A stretch of 64,000 nt of DNA from Flavobacteriaceae bacterium PS02337 (GCA_029959285.1 JASCOE010000003.1:372001-436000); one strand, 5' to 3'. Numbered from the stretch's first letter, positions 36,373 through 46,072 are shown. A program made the numbers and translations. The notes: generated by a model from the sequence alone, not told the origin.

Positions 36373-38265
36373 ATGAAAAATATATACATTAGAACAATAT
36401 TCCTTTTTTTAGGATTATTATTATCCTCTTCGTGTTCTGATTATCTGGATAAAGAGAGTGATACCGAACTTACTTTAGACGGTGTTTTTGAAAGTAAAAC
36501 GAAAACTGAAAACTGGCTGGCAGGTTGTTATTCTAGAATACCAGATCCGACTTGGGGCTACACGCGCAGTATTGGATGGGAAATTTTTGGAGACGATATG
36601 ACTCCTTCAGAAAGATGGCGTCAATACGATTGGCAAGTAATTCCGTTTATTTTAGGAGACTGGTCAGTTGGTTCTCAATGGAGTCCGAGTTATTGGAATA
36701 GTCTTCCGCAAAGAATTAGAGAATGTAATTTATTAATCAAAAACATTAAACCTCTCCCAACTCAAAATTTAAATGAAGATGAGGTGCGATTAATGATTGC
36801 TGAATGTCGTTTTCTAAAAGCGTATTATTATTCAATATTACTAAATACATACGGACCCATTCCTTTTAGTCCAGATGAAATTACACCTGTAAATTACAAT
36901 CTTTCTGACTTGCAAGTTGGTCAGACTCCATACGACGAAATTGTAACATGGATTGACAAAGAACTTAGAGAAGTAGAAACAATTTTACCAACATCATATT
37001 CTGATGGAAGAAAGTTTGGTCGTGCAACATCTATTATGTGTAAAGCGGTTAGAGCTAGAATGTTGCTTTTTGCAGCAAGTCCGTTGGTAAATGGAAATCC
37101 AGATTATGCAGGTCATGCAACTAAAGATGGCAAAGTATTATTTAATCCTTCTTACGATGCAAACAAATGGAGAATTGCTGCAGATGCTAGTAAAGATTTG
37201 ATTTTAAGCGCAGAAGCTGCGGGGCATAAATTATATACAGAAATGAATTCGGCAGGAAAAATCGATCCGTTTTTATCATGTCAAAACTTGCATCTTTTAG
37301 AAGCAAGTAAAGGAAATACAGAAGTCTTATTTGCTCGAGTAAATGTAGAATCGGGAGAATATGACAGACATACAGCGCCAGGTGGAGCTGGTGGAGCAGG
37401 AGGATACGGCGTAACACAATCTTTAGTAGACGCTTTTTTTACAGCAAATGGACTTCCGATAACCGATTCAAATTCAGGATATATAGAAGGAGGATACTCT
37501 GTTAATGATGGATATTGGACAAACGGCGTAACCAAATTTAATGAAGTGAAAAGTCCAGGACTTGTAACGATGGCAGGAACTTACAATATGTATTGCAACC
37601 GCGAACCAAGGTTTTATTTAGCAGTAAATTTTAACAATGCATGGTATACTGACGGAGACAATGCAGGGAAAGATAAAGGAAGAAAATTAGAATTTTTTAA
37701 CGGCGCAAGAGATAACAATAATACACACGATGCACCTCAAAATGGCTATTTAGCAAGAAAAAGGACAGATCCGACAAGAAATCCGACGATTAATTATTTT
37801 GCTCCTCGTCACGGAATTTTATACCGATTAGGAGAAGCCTATTTAAATTATGCAGAAGCACTTAATGAAACAGATCCTGGAAATCCTGAAATCTTACTTT
37901 ACTTAAATAGAATTAGAGAAAGAGCAGGCGTAAGACCGTATACAATGGGCGGAACTGATGCGCAAAATATTCATGTTGATAATGATCAGGAAAGTCTAAG
38001 AAAAGTAATCAGAATGGAAAGACGTGTTGAACTTTGTACAGAAGGAATTCGCTATCACGATTTAAGAAGATGGAAACTGGCAGAAACTGTTCTGAATGGA
38101 CCTTTTTATGGAATGAATTTCAACGGAAAAACGGCTGCTGAATTCTACAAAAGAACGGCATATCAAACGAGAGTGTATAGAAAATCATTCTATTGGTTTC
38201 CGATCTATCTAGCAGAAATTGAAAAAAATCCAAATTTAATTCAAGCTCCTTTCTGGGACAAATAA
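36373..38265 (+). CDS. SusD-type surface glycan-binding lipoprotein (HTCS locus)
   Basis: Partner of the preceding SusC. A lipoprotein signal ends at Cys21 (SSSC-SDYLDKESD), and the mature protein has the RagB/SusD helical fold with FLKAYYYSILLNTYGPIP and the C-terminal signature RMERRVELCTEGIRYHDLRRW. At 630 residues it is at the long end for the family. It is in an operon with SusC and the SusE-like gene 17 bases further on. Confidence 0.94.
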   Translation: MKNIYIRTIFLFLGLLLSSSCSDYLDKESDTELTLDGVFESKTKTENWLAGCYSRIPDPTWGYTRSIGWEIFGDDMTPSERWRQYDWQVIPFILGDWSVGSQWSPSYWNSLPQRIRECNLLIKNIKPLPTQNLNEDEVRLMIAECRFLKAYYYSILLNTYGPIPFSPDEITPVNYNLSDLQVGQTPYDEIVTWIDKELREVETILPTSYSDGRKFGRATSIMCKAVRARMLLFAASPLVNGNPDYAGHATKDGKVLFNPSYDANKWRIAADASKDLILSAEAAGHKLYTEMNSAGKIDPFLSCQNLHLLEASKGNTEVLFARVNVESGEYDRHTAPGGAGGAGGYGVTQSLVDAFFTANGLPITDSNSGYIEGGYSVNDGYWTNGVTKFNEVKSPGLVTMAGTYNMYCNREPRFYLAVNFNNAWYTDGDNAGKDKGRKLEFFNGARDNNNTHDAPQNGYLARKRTDPTRNPTINYFAPRHGILYRLGEAYLNYAEALNETDPGNPEILLYLNRIRERAGVRPYTMGGTDAQNIHVDNDQESLRKVIRMERRVELCTEGIRYHDLRRWKLAETVLNGPFYGMNFNGKTAAEFYKRTAYQTRVYRKSFYWFPIYLAEIEKNPNLIQAPFWDK

Positions 38266-38282
38266 CTAAAAATCAGAACAAA

Positions 38283-39446
38283 ATGAAAAATATAAAAAAT
38301 ATTATCTCATTTCTAATAATGAGTTTGGTTTTGGTCTCTTGTACAGACAACGGACTTGAAAATGCAGATTGGCTTAAAGAACCAAATTTTGCCAATCCGA
38401 TGACTTTGACGCTTTCGAGCAAAGAATTGATTTTGACTAAAGAAAAGGAAAGTGAAAATGCCATAACGTTTACTTGGACAAAAGGAAATGATAGAGGAGA
38501 AGGAACAACTTTAACGTACTTTTTCCGAATGGATATTGTAGGAAATAATTTTGGAGAAGGCGCTGCGCCCGGAACCAGCACTACAATTACAGAAGAACTT
38601 CCAGAAGGTGTTTTTACGAAATCGTATACTAATGCACAATTAAATTCTTTGTTATTGAAGAATTTCAAGCGTCCTGGTGGAGTGATTACAAATCTTGAAG
38701 TGCAAATAATTGCTCAAGTTAATAATAGCAAACAATATCAGTTGCCAGAAGTTTCGACTTCTAGTTTTGCCGTTACAAGTTACAGTCCAGGACCATTGCC
38801 GTTATTTATGGTTGGAGATGCAATAAGCGGCGGTTGGGATTATAATGCTGGAAAAAGTTTGCCTGAGAAAACCGAGAGAACGATTTATAATTTCATAGGA
38901 GATTTTTCAATCGGTTCATTTAAAGTTATTGAAAAAGCGGGTAGCGAATTACCTTCTTACGATCCAATTGCTGGAAACAAAATCGTGTACAACGAAACAA
39001 CTCCAAAAAATAATGATAATGTCTTTAAAGTGGCAGAAGCAGGACGTCATTCATTCTACTTAGATATCGATCAAAAAATCTATGCTTTCGGATATGTTCC
39101 TTACGAAAATGTCTACATGGTTGGAAATGCGATAAATGGAATCGGTTGGGATATTGGAAGAGCGAGACCAATGGTTTGGGATCCTAAAAATCCTGAAGTA
39201 TTTACCTATAAAGGACAATTTGATGCGGGAGAATTTAAACTTCCTTTAGAATTAGGAAACTGGAACGGTAAAAACTTAATGCCACCATCAAACGGAACGG
39301 TACTAAAAGGAAATGGTGCTGACAATACTGTAATGCAGTTAATGCCAAATGGAAATCCAGATAATAAATGGATTATTGAAACTGCTGGACAATATGAATT
39401 GACTGTCAATCCAGCGAAAATGACTATCGTGATAAAAAAACTATAA
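38283..39446 (+). CDS. SusE/SusF-like surface glycan-binding lipoprotein
   Basis: Lipoprotein with Cys20 in LVSC-TDN, an N-terminal SusE domain (about 35-165, FTWTKGND) and two C-terminal starch-binding-like modules, each opening with a MVGDAI/MVGNAI strand (about 175-275 and 277-387). Such proteins hold glycan at the surface and have no catalytic role. The specificity of the modules is unknown; the two modules seem to be internal repeats. Confidence 0.85.
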   Translation: MKNIKNIISFLIMSLVLVSCTDNGLENADWLKEPNFANPMTLTLSSKELILTKEKESENAITFTWTKGNDRGEGTTLTYFFRMDIVGNNFGEGAAPGTSTTITEELPEGVFTKSYTNAQLNSLLLKNFKRPGGVITNLEVQIIAQVNNSKQYQLPEVSTSSFAVTSYSPGPLPLFMVGDAISGGWDYNAGKSLPEKTERTIYNFIGDFSIGSFKVIEKAGSELPSYDPIAGNKIVYNETTPKNNDNVFKVAEAGRHSFYLDIDQKIYAFGYVPYENVYMVGNAINGIGWDIGRARPMVWDPKNPEVFTYKGQFDAGEFKLPLELGNWNGKNLMPPSNGTVLKGNGADNTVMQLMPNGNPDNKWIIETAGQYELTVNPAKMTIVIKKL

Positions 39447-39469
39447 CAATTTAGAATAAAGAAGACAAG

Positions 39470-39497
39470 ACTTTTCAATCATTGCGTATTGGAAAGT
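39470..39497 (+). terminator. Weak hairpin after the SusE-like gene
   Basis: ACTTTTCAAT pairs with ATTGGAAAGT (one wobble pair) around an 8-base loop, with only TTT following. It may be a partial terminator separating SusCDE from the downstream enzymes. Confidence 0.4.
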
Positions 39498-39564
39498 TTT
39501 GGATTCTTTTAAATTTTTATAGAAAGAAAATAGATTTTTAGAATGTTTTATAAAAAGAAAAGTT

Positions 39565-41691
39565 ATGATACAATTTAAAATAAAAAGTTTCGGTCTTGCT
39601 GATAAAATAAGACTGCATTTTGCATTATTACTGCTATTTATAAGTTTTGCCAATTCTGTTCAAGCGCAAACGAGCGGAAATCCTTTGTTTACAGGTGCTG
39701 ATCCTGAAATTCATTACTTTAACAACAAATATTATATTTATACGACTGCCATTTACGGAACACAATTTCATGCCTATTCGTCAACTAATTTAACCAATTG
39801 GATAGATGAAGGACTTATTTTTGATCTTTTTCCAGATAGTCCTTGGTCGCAATATAACGGTTGGGCGCCAGCAGTAGTTTTTAGAAACAACAAATATTAT
39901 TTCTATTACACCGCCGAAACCAAAATTGGTGTTGCAGTTGGAAATACACCAATCGGACCTTTTACAGATATTGGAGCACCGCTTATCGCAACAGATCCTT
40001 ACACCGATGATATTATCGACGCCAATGTTTTTGTTGATGATGACGGACAAGCCTATATTTATTACGGAGGTTCAGGCAAAAGCAGAATGGTGGTTCGTAA
40101 ACTAAATGCAGATATGGTTTCTCTAGCAACTGGTCCAACAGATATTACGCCTCAAAATTATACAGAAGGGCCATATATGGTAAAGCGAAAAGGAATTTAT
40201 TATATGATGTATTCTAACGGCGCTTGGTACAATGACACATACAATGTTCAATATTCAACTTCTAATTCACCTATGGGGCCTTGGACTTACAGGGGAAAAG
40301 TCTTAAGTTCAAATACAGAAGACAAAGGTCCAGGGCATCATGGGGTTTTAAAAATGGGAAATTGCGATGAATATTACATCGTTTACCATCGATACGAAAA
40401 TGGCACATCAGGAGATAGAAAAATTGCAATCGACAGAATGTATTTCAATTCAAATGATTTGATTGAACCTGTTAATATGACCAATTATGGAGTTCCAGCA
40501 AGAGTGCCAGATCAATCTTGTCCAACACAAAGTATTGTTTCGGGTGGAATTTATAAATTAACGCATAAAGGAACAACACAATGTCTAGATGTTTATAATA
40601 ATGGTAGCCAGTCGGGAACAAACGTACAGCAAAGCACAGACAACGGAAACGATGCTCAACGTTGGGTCGTTACACTTGAAGCGGATGGATTTTACAAACT
40701 GACACATAAAGGAACAAATCAATGTTTAGATGTTGTAAATAATAGCAATGCGCAAGGTGCTAATGTTCAGCAAGCGACAGATAACAATAGCGACGCACAA
40801 CGCTGGAAAATCGAATTAATGTCTGACGGTTATTGCAAATTGACACACAAAGGAACAACTCAGGTTTTGGATGTCGATAACAACAGCAGTCAATCGGGAG
40901 CTAATGTACAGCAATGGTCTGATTTGGGTACCGATGCTCAAAGATGGAAAATGGATTTGATTGAAGTTCCAATTGTTTCTGGAGGTATTTACAGATTGAC
41001 ACACAAAGGAACCAATCAAAGTTTAGATGTAAAAGACGCAAGCACACAGCAAGGCGCAAACGTACAGCAATATACCAAAAATGAAACTGATGCACAACGC
41101 TGGATCATTACCAAAGAATCTGATGGTTTCTATAAATTGACACATCGAGGAACAACTCAAGTTTTAGATGTTGACAATAACAGCAGTCAGCCAGGAGCAA
41201 ATGTGCAGCAATGGAGCGATTTAGGAACCGATGCACAACGCTGGAAAATTGAATTAATGAGCGACGGTTATTTTAAACTGACTCACAAAAACACGAATCA
41301 ATGTTTAGACGTGGTAAATAATCTTGCGGAACCTGGAACAAACGTACATCAATATACAGATAATGGAAACGATGCGCAACGCTGGAAATTAGATTTAATA
41401 AAACTTTCAGGAACTTTAGGAACGAACAAAGTTTCAAATTCTCAAATTGAACCTCAAAATGAGACATTAAATGCCATCAGTATTTATCCAAATCCTGTAA
41501 AAAATACGCTTTTCTTTAGTTCAGATATGAAAGATATTCAAGTTAGTGTTTTCAATCAAACTGGAAGTTTAGTCATAAAACAGGTAATTAAAGAAAATAG
41601 TTTAGATGTTTCAAATTTAACGACAGGAGTTTATTTGATTGTTTTTGAAAAAGACGGAACAAAAATTACCAAACAATTTATAAAAAAATAA
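39565..41691 (+). CDS. T9SS-secreted GH43 enzyme with two ricin-type lectin domains
   Basis: Multidomain protein of 708 residues exported through the type IX system. Signal peptide (VQAQ) is followed by a GH43 propeller (about 38-320) with Asp46 in GADPEI, Asp152 in IIDANVF and Glu201 in YTEGPYM. Six ricin B-type repeats (about 326-612), each with LTHKGTxQxLDV and DAQRW, make two beta-trefoils. The last 75 residues are a type A sorting domain (SIYPNPVKN to TKQFIKK), so it is probably surface-bound or released, unlike its neighbours. The lectins should hold it on the glycan; target sugar is unknown. Confidence 0.92.
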   Translation: MIQFKIKSFGLADKIRLHFALLLLFISFANSVQAQTSGNPLFTGADPEIHYFNNKYYIYTTAIYGTQFHAYSSTNLTNWIDEGLIFDLFPDSPWSQYNGWAPAVVFRNNKYYFYYTAETKIGVAVGNTPIGPFTDIGAPLIATDPYTDDIIDANVFVDDDGQAYIYYGGSGKSRMVVRKLNADMVSLATGPTDITPQNYTEGPYMVKRKGIYYMMYSNGAWYNDTYNVQYSTSNSPMGPWTYRGKVLSSNTEDKGPGHHGVLKMGNCDEYYIVYHRYENGTSGDRKIAIDRMYFNSNDLIEPVNMTNYGVPARVPDQSCPTQSIVSGGIYKLTHKGTTQCLDVYNNGSQSGTNVQQSTDNGNDAQRWVVTLEADGFYKLTHKGTNQCLDVVNNSNAQGANVQQATDNNSDAQRWKIELMSDGYCKLTHKGTTQVLDVDNNSSQSGANVQQWSDLGTDAQRWKMDLIEVPIVSGGIYRLTHKGTNQSLDVKDASTQQGANVQQYTKNETDAQRWIITKESDGFYKLTHRGTTQVLDVDNNSSQPGANVQQWSDLGTDAQRWKIELMSDGYFKLTHKNTNQCLDVVNNLAEPGTNVHQYTDNGNDAQRWKLDLIKLSGTLGTNKVSNSQIEPQNETLNAISIYPNPVKNTLFFSSDMKDIQVSVFNQTGSLVIKQVIKENSLDVSNLTTGVYLIVFEKDGTKITKQFIKK
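40540..41400 (+). repeat. Six tandem ricin-lectin repeats in coding sequence
   Basis: Each unit is about 47 codons and encodes LTHKGTxQxLDV, NVQQ and DAQRW. Repeats 3 and 5 are the most alike in protein (both TTQVLDVDNNSSQ and WSDLGTDAQRW) but differ at many synonymous bases, so the likeness is old or selected. Confidence 0.85.
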
Positions 41692-41707
41692 AACCAGAAT
41701 AAATAGT

Positions 41708-41764
41708 AAATACTTCAAATCATCTTCTAAAAGTGATAGCTTTATGAAATGATTTGAAATATTT
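41708..41764. repeat. Perfect-type hairpin between GH43-lectin and GH31 genes
   Basis: AAATACTTCAAATCAT at 41708-41723 pairs with ATGATTTGAAATATTT at 41749-41764 with one mismatch, and the 25-base loop can form a smaller stem (AAAG with CTTT). No strong T-tract follows. It may be a processing or stability element, or an operator. Confidence 0.5.
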
Positions 41765-41790
41765 ATTTAAGATTAATTTTAAAATAAAAT

Positions 41791-44700
41791 ATGAAAACAA
41801 AACAATTTTTAGTTGCAATTTTGAGTCTTGCCTCGGCGGTTTTGGGAGCTCAGGAATACAAACCTGAAGCAAATCCCAAAGCAGTTGTAGTGTCAGGAAA
41901 TGCAAGATTTACAGTGCTTTCGCCGCGCGTAATCCGTATGGAATGGAGTTCAGATGGAAAATTTACAGACAATGCTTCACTTACTTTTGTGAACAGAAAT
42001 CTTCCCGTTCCGTCCTTTACCAAAAAAGAAAGTAAAGGTGAGCTTCAAATTGTAACTGATGTTGTAAAATTGAAATACAAAACAGGTTCTGGTAGTTTTA
42101 GCGACAAAAATTTAAGCGTTGATTTCGTTGTAAATGGTAAAGCCACAACGTGGAAACCAGGTTTAGCAAATACTAAAAATCTTTTAGGAACTACACGTAC
42201 TTTAGATGGAGTCGATGGGCCAGCCAAAGAACTAGAAAAAGGAATTATTTCTCGTGATGGATGGTATTTAATTGACGACAGCGAACGCCCGCTTTTTGAT
42301 AATTCAGAATGGCCTTGGGTTATGGCGCGTCCGGGAGAAAAACCGCAGGATTTATATCTTTTTGCATATGATTCTGATTATAAAACAGCTTTAAAAGATT
42401 ATACCGATATTGCGGGTAAAATTGCTATGCCGCCGCGTTTTGCTTTTGGTGCTTGGTGGTCGCGATACAGAGAATATTCAGATACAGAATTCCGAGATCT
42501 TGTCGGCGAATTTAAAATGCACGATGTTCCGCTGGATGTTTTTGTAATCGATATGGACTGGCACGTAAAATCGCTTCCTGAATTTTTCAAAAACGGACAA
42601 AGACAAAGAGATCAAGCCGGAGAAGATTCTGGATGGACGGGTTTTACATGGAATAAAAATTTGTTTCCTTCGCCAGAAAAATTCTTAAAATGGACAGACG
42701 AACAGCATCTTAAAACTTGTTTGAATCTGCATCCTGCTTCTGGAATTCAGCCTTTTGAAGAAGTTTATCCAGAAATGGCAAAAGCAATGGGAATTGATCC
42801 GTCGACTAAAAAATATGTTCCTTTTGATATTACCGATAAAAAATTCGCAGAAAATTATATGAATCTGGTATTGCGTCCAATAGAAAAAATGGGCGTAGAT
42901 TTCTGGTGGTTAGATTGGCAACAATGGGGAAATACCAAGATTCCAGGCGTTAATCCGACGATTTATTTGAATTATGTGCATTATAGTGATATGGAACGCC
43001 AGAATAAAGTGCGTCCACTAATTTTCCACCGTTGGGGCGGACTTGGAAATCACAGATATCAAATCGGATTTTCGGGAGATACACACGTTTCTTGGGAATC
43101 CTTAAATTACCAGCCTTATTTTACTTCAAGTGCTGCAAACGTAGGTTTTGGTTATTGGAGTCACGATATTGGAGGACATCAAGGCGATGCGGGAACTCCA
43201 GAACTTTACACAAGATGGATTCAATGGGGCGTTTTCAGTCCGATATTTAGAACGCACGCCACAGCAGCGCCACAGCACGAAAGACGTATTTGGGCTTATC
43301 CGTTAGATAATTTCTTAATTATGAGAGAAGCGTATCAAATGAGATATGCTTTAGTTCCGTATTTATACAACGAAGCTCGAAATACGTATGAAACGGGAGT
43401 TTCAACAGTTCATCCGATGTATTACGATTATCCAAAAGATGAAAATTCATATTCAATTCCAAACCAATATATGTTTGGGCGCGATATGATTGTGCATCCC
43501 ATCACCAAACCAATTGATAAAGGAAGTGTCTTTTTATCGCATGAAACTTGGCTTCCAGAAGGAAAATGGTACGAATGCAGTACAGGAAGCATCATAAACG
43601 GCGGAAAGAAAATTACAATGCCTTTTACTTTAGGAGATATTCCAGTTTTTGTAAAAGAAGGCGCGATTATTCCGATGCAGCCAAAAGTAGAAAGAACAGA
43701 TGAGAAACCTTTGAACCCATTAATTTTGGCTTTTTATCCAGGTAAAAAAGGATCTCTAAAGTTATATGAAGACGAAGGAAATAACAATAATTTCAAGAAA
43801 GATGCTTTCAGTTTTACAACAGTCACTTCTGAGCAAACAGGAAACAAAACCAATATTGTGATTGGAGCTGCAGAAGGTTCGTTTCCAGGAATGCTGACTG
43901 CAAGAGGTTATGAACTGCGTTTTCCATCTTCATTTCCTCCAACTTCTGTGTCGGTAAACGGAAAAAATATTCCATATATCGAAGAAGCCAAAGTGGGAAG
44001 CTGGTCTTATGCTGGAAATGATTTCGAAACCCGTATTTATTTACAAGAATCTCCAACGAATACAAAAGTTACTGTTGAGGTTCAATTTCCAGATTACGAT
44101 CAGCAATTGCTTTCTGGTAAAAAAGGGCAAATTAAATACATGAAAAATTTCGAAGCATTTCGTTTGTTAAATGATTGGAATGATGGATTATACAGTCCTT
44201 TCGAAATCATGTCACTTTCTCAATTTGGTCAAAACATTGAATATAATATTACCGATATTAAAAAACAAATCGACGGATTTTCTAATCGTTGGAACAGCGC
44301 TTTGTTAACGATTCAATCTATTAGTGAAACCAATAAAGCTTACAAACCGTATTACGAATTTCTGAAAATCTACGGAAAAATTGCTGAAAGACCTGAATTT
44401 GTGAATGATGAAGCAATGCATTCAGATACAAAAGCAAAAGTAGAATTTGTTTCAAAAGGAACAGATAAAATATATTACACAACAGACGGTTCGGTTCCAA
44501 CTTCAAAATCGCAACTTTACACCAAAGCATTTGAAGTTACAGCTCCAGCACGTGTCAATGCGATTGCAGTTCCAGCGGGCGAAGGTTCTCAAAGTTCTGT
44601 CATTTCTAAAATATTCTACAACAAAAAGACAGGTTTAAATTATAGTTTATACAAAGGAAAATGGAGTAAAATTCCAGATTTCAGTAAACTAACCCCAATT

Positions 44701-45036
44701 GAAAAAGGATTTGCTCCCGATTTTGATTTGAATAAAATTAAACACGATTCTAATAATTATGGTTTAGTTTACAACGGATTTATAAACATTCCAGAAGATG
44801 GAAAATATACTTTTTATATCGCTTCAGATGATGGAAGTAAACTTTATATCGATAACAAATTGCTTATTGACAATGACGGATTGCATGGTTTTGATGAAAA
44901 GAAATCGGAAATAACTTTGAAAAAAGGATTGCTTCCAATTCGTTTAGAATATTTTCAGGAAAGTTATGGAGAGGGACTTTCTGTTGAATTTTCGTCGGAA
45001 AAAATGGCTAAAACCAGTTTGTTTCCGTCGATATAG
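41791..45036 (+). CDS. Large GH31 enzyme with chitobiase-like and PA14 domains
   Basis: Exported 1081-residue retaining alpha-glycosidase. Signal peptide (VLGAQ), N-terminal galactose-mutarotase-like sandwich, then a TIM barrel with nucleophile Asp375 in WWLDWQQWG and acid/base Asp430 in GFSGDTHVSW. The proximal and distal beta domains follow. A chitobiase C-terminal-like Ig module lies at about 885-945 (IYYTTDGSVPTS) and a PA14 module at about 985-1075 (YTFYIASDDGSKLYID). WLDWQQW differs from WNDMNEP of the other GH31 here, so this belongs to a different subfamily. PA14 probably binds glycan. It ends the HTCS locus, before a strong terminator. Confidence 0.9.
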   Translation: MKTKQFLVAILSLASAVLGAQEYKPEANPKAVVVSGNARFTVLSPRVIRMEWSSDGKFTDNASLTFVNRNLPVPSFTKKESKGELQIVTDVVKLKYKTGSGSFSDKNLSVDFVVNGKATTWKPGLANTKNLLGTTRTLDGVDGPAKELEKGIISRDGWYLIDDSERPLFDNSEWPWVMARPGEKPQDLYLFAYDSDYKTALKDYTDIAGKIAMPPRFAFGAWWSRYREYSDTEFRDLVGEFKMHDVPLDVFVIDMDWHVKSLPEFFKNGQRQRDQAGEDSGWTGFTWNKNLFPSPEKFLKWTDEQHLKTCLNLHPASGIQPFEEVYPEMAKAMGIDPSTKKYVPFDITDKKFAENYMNLVLRPIEKMGVDFWWLDWQQWGNTKIPGVNPTIYLNYVHYSDMERQNKVRPLIFHRWGGLGNHRYQIGFSGDTHVSWESLNYQPYFTSSAANVGFGYWSHDIGGHQGDAGTPELYTRWIQWGVFSPIFRTHATAAPQHERRIWAYPLDNFLIMREAYQMRYALVPYLYNEARNTYETGVSTVHPMYYDYPKDENSYSIPNQYMFGRDMIVHPITKPIDKGSVFLSHETWLPEGKWYECSTGSIINGGKKITMPFTLGDIPVFVKEGAIIPMQPKVERTDEKPLNPLILAFYPGKKGSLKLYEDEGNNNNFKKDAFSFTTVTSEQTGNKTNIVIGAAEGSFPGMLTARGYELRFPSSFPPTSVSVNGKNIPYIEEAKVGSWSYAGNDFETRIYLQESPTNTKVTVEVQFPDYDQQLLSGKKGQIKYMKNFEAFRLLNDWNDGLYSPFEIMSLSQFGQNIEYNITDIKKQIDGFSNRWNSALLTIQSISETNKAYKPYYEFLKIYGKIAERPEFVNDEAMHSDTKAKVEFVSKGTDKIYYTTDGSVPTSKSQLYTKAFEVTAPARVNAIAVPAGEGSQSSVISKIFYNKKTGLNYSLYKGKWSKIPDFSKLTPIEKGFAPDFDLNKIKHDSNNYGLVYNGFINIPEDGKYTFYIASDDGSKLYIDNKLLIDNDGLHGFDEKKSEITLKKGLLPIRLEYFQESYGEGLSVEFSSEKMAKTSLFPSI

Positions 45037-45062
45037 TTTTGAGTTTTTTTTACATGTGGTTA

Positions 45063-45095
45063 AAAAGGATGAGTATTTTGCTCATCCTTTTTTTA
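45063..45095 (+). terminator. Intrinsic terminator after the large GH31 gene
   Basis: AAAAAGGATGAG pairs perfectly with CTCATCCTTTTT around a TATTTTG loop, followed by more T. Confidence 0.92.
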
Positions 45096-45195
45096 TTTAT
45101 TGCTTTTTTTAAATGAGAAAAAAAATCTTTTCATTTCTATTATAATTGATGGTTTTGAAATGTTTCATTAAAGATGAAAAAAAAATATACTTTAT

Positions 45196-45225
45196 TTGGT
45201 ATACTAAAACGTTTTAGTATATTTG
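45196..45225 (+). promoter_or_regulatory. LacI-type operator inside a complete promoter (copy 2)
   Basis: TTG at 45196-45198 and TATATTTG at 45218-45225 are separated by 19 bases, a textbook Bacteroidota promoter. A perfect 22-base palindrome (45200-45221, core ACTAAAACGTTTTAGT) fills the spacer and reaches into the -7 element, so a bound repressor would block RNA polymerase. Confidence 0.85.
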
Positions 45226-45385
45226 TCAATCTTTCTTGCTATTTTGAATAAATCAGATAAATTTAAATACATAATTATTAATCAAAAAAATAATAATTAC
45301 TTATTTAATGATATTCGGATTTAATTAAGACAAAATAGGATAATTAGTAAATGATAGATTTCGACCAATTAAGCTAAAATTGCAC

Positions 45386-46072
45386 ATGAAGACCAAAGCT
45401 TTACTTTATTACTTTTTACTTTTTTTTACTTTAAATATTGCCTACAGTCAAGATTGGGCAAACCTGAATCGTTACAAAGAAGAGAATGCAAAAGTTCCTG
45501 TTTTAAACGCAAAAGACCACAGTCGTGTAGTTTTTATGGGAAATTCTATTACCGAAGGCTGGTTAAACAAAAGACCAGATTTCTTTCATTCAAAAAAATA
45601 TATCAACAGAGGAATTAGCGGACAAACAACGCCGCAAATGTTGTTGCGTTTTCGACAAGATGTAATCGCATTAAAACCAGCTCTAGTTGTAATTCTTGCA
45701 GGCATAAATGACATTGCCGAAAATACTGGACCATATTCTGTTGAAGCAACATCGGGAAATATATTTTCGATGTGCGAGCTGGCAAAACAAAATGGAATAA
45801 AAGTTATTGTTTGTTCTGTTTTGCCGGCATCAGAATTTCTATGGAAAAAAGGAATGGAACCAGCTCCAAAAGTTGTTGCATTAAACAAAATTATTAAATC
45901 GTATGCCGATCAAAATAAGCTTTTATATGTAGATTATTATTCGGCTATGGTGAATGAAGAAATGGGTTTAAAATCCGAATTGTGTACAGATGGCGTGCAT
46001 CCGAATGAAGCAGGATATGCTGTGATGGAGCCAATTTTGGAAAAAATGATTACAAAGGCTCTTAAAAAATAA
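45386..46072 (+). CDS. SGNH/GDSL-type hydrolase, possible carbohydrate esterase
   Basis: Exported 228-residue esterase-fold protein. Signal peptide (IAYSQ), nucleophile Ser54 in GNSITEG, block II glycine in NRGISGQ, block III Asn in AGINDIA, and Asp202/His205 in DGVHPNEAGY complete the catalytic set. GNSI instead of GDSI is a known variant. In such a locus it could remove acetyl groups from the glycan. A TTG at 45380 could add two residues, but the ATG is preferred. It is the first gene after the operator-promoter. Confidence 0.87.
   Translation: MKTKALLYYFLLFFTLNIAYSQDWANLNRYKEENAKVPVLNAKDHSRVVFMGNSITEGWLNKRPDFFHSKKYINRGISGQTTPQMLLRFRQDVIALKPALVVILAGINDIAENTGPYSVEATSGNIFSMCELAKQNGIKVIVCSVLPASEFLWKKGMEPAPKVVALNKIIKSYADQNKLLYVDYYSAMVNEEMGLKSELCTDGVHPNEAGYAVMEPILEKMITKALKK

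Larger units (their letters stand above)
45037..45385. other. Intergenic region with terminator and operator-promoter
   Basis: 349 bases holding the terminator at 45063 for the HTCS locus and the complete LacI-type operator/promoter at 45196-45225 for the next operon. The remaining leader (45226-45385) is AT-rich, without a recognisable element. Confidence 0.6.

Noticed and set aside
40540-41400. Regularly spaced repeats that might suggest a CRISPR array or satellite
   Set aside because: The period is about 140 bases, in frame, and encodes ricin-lectin repeats inside a long gene.
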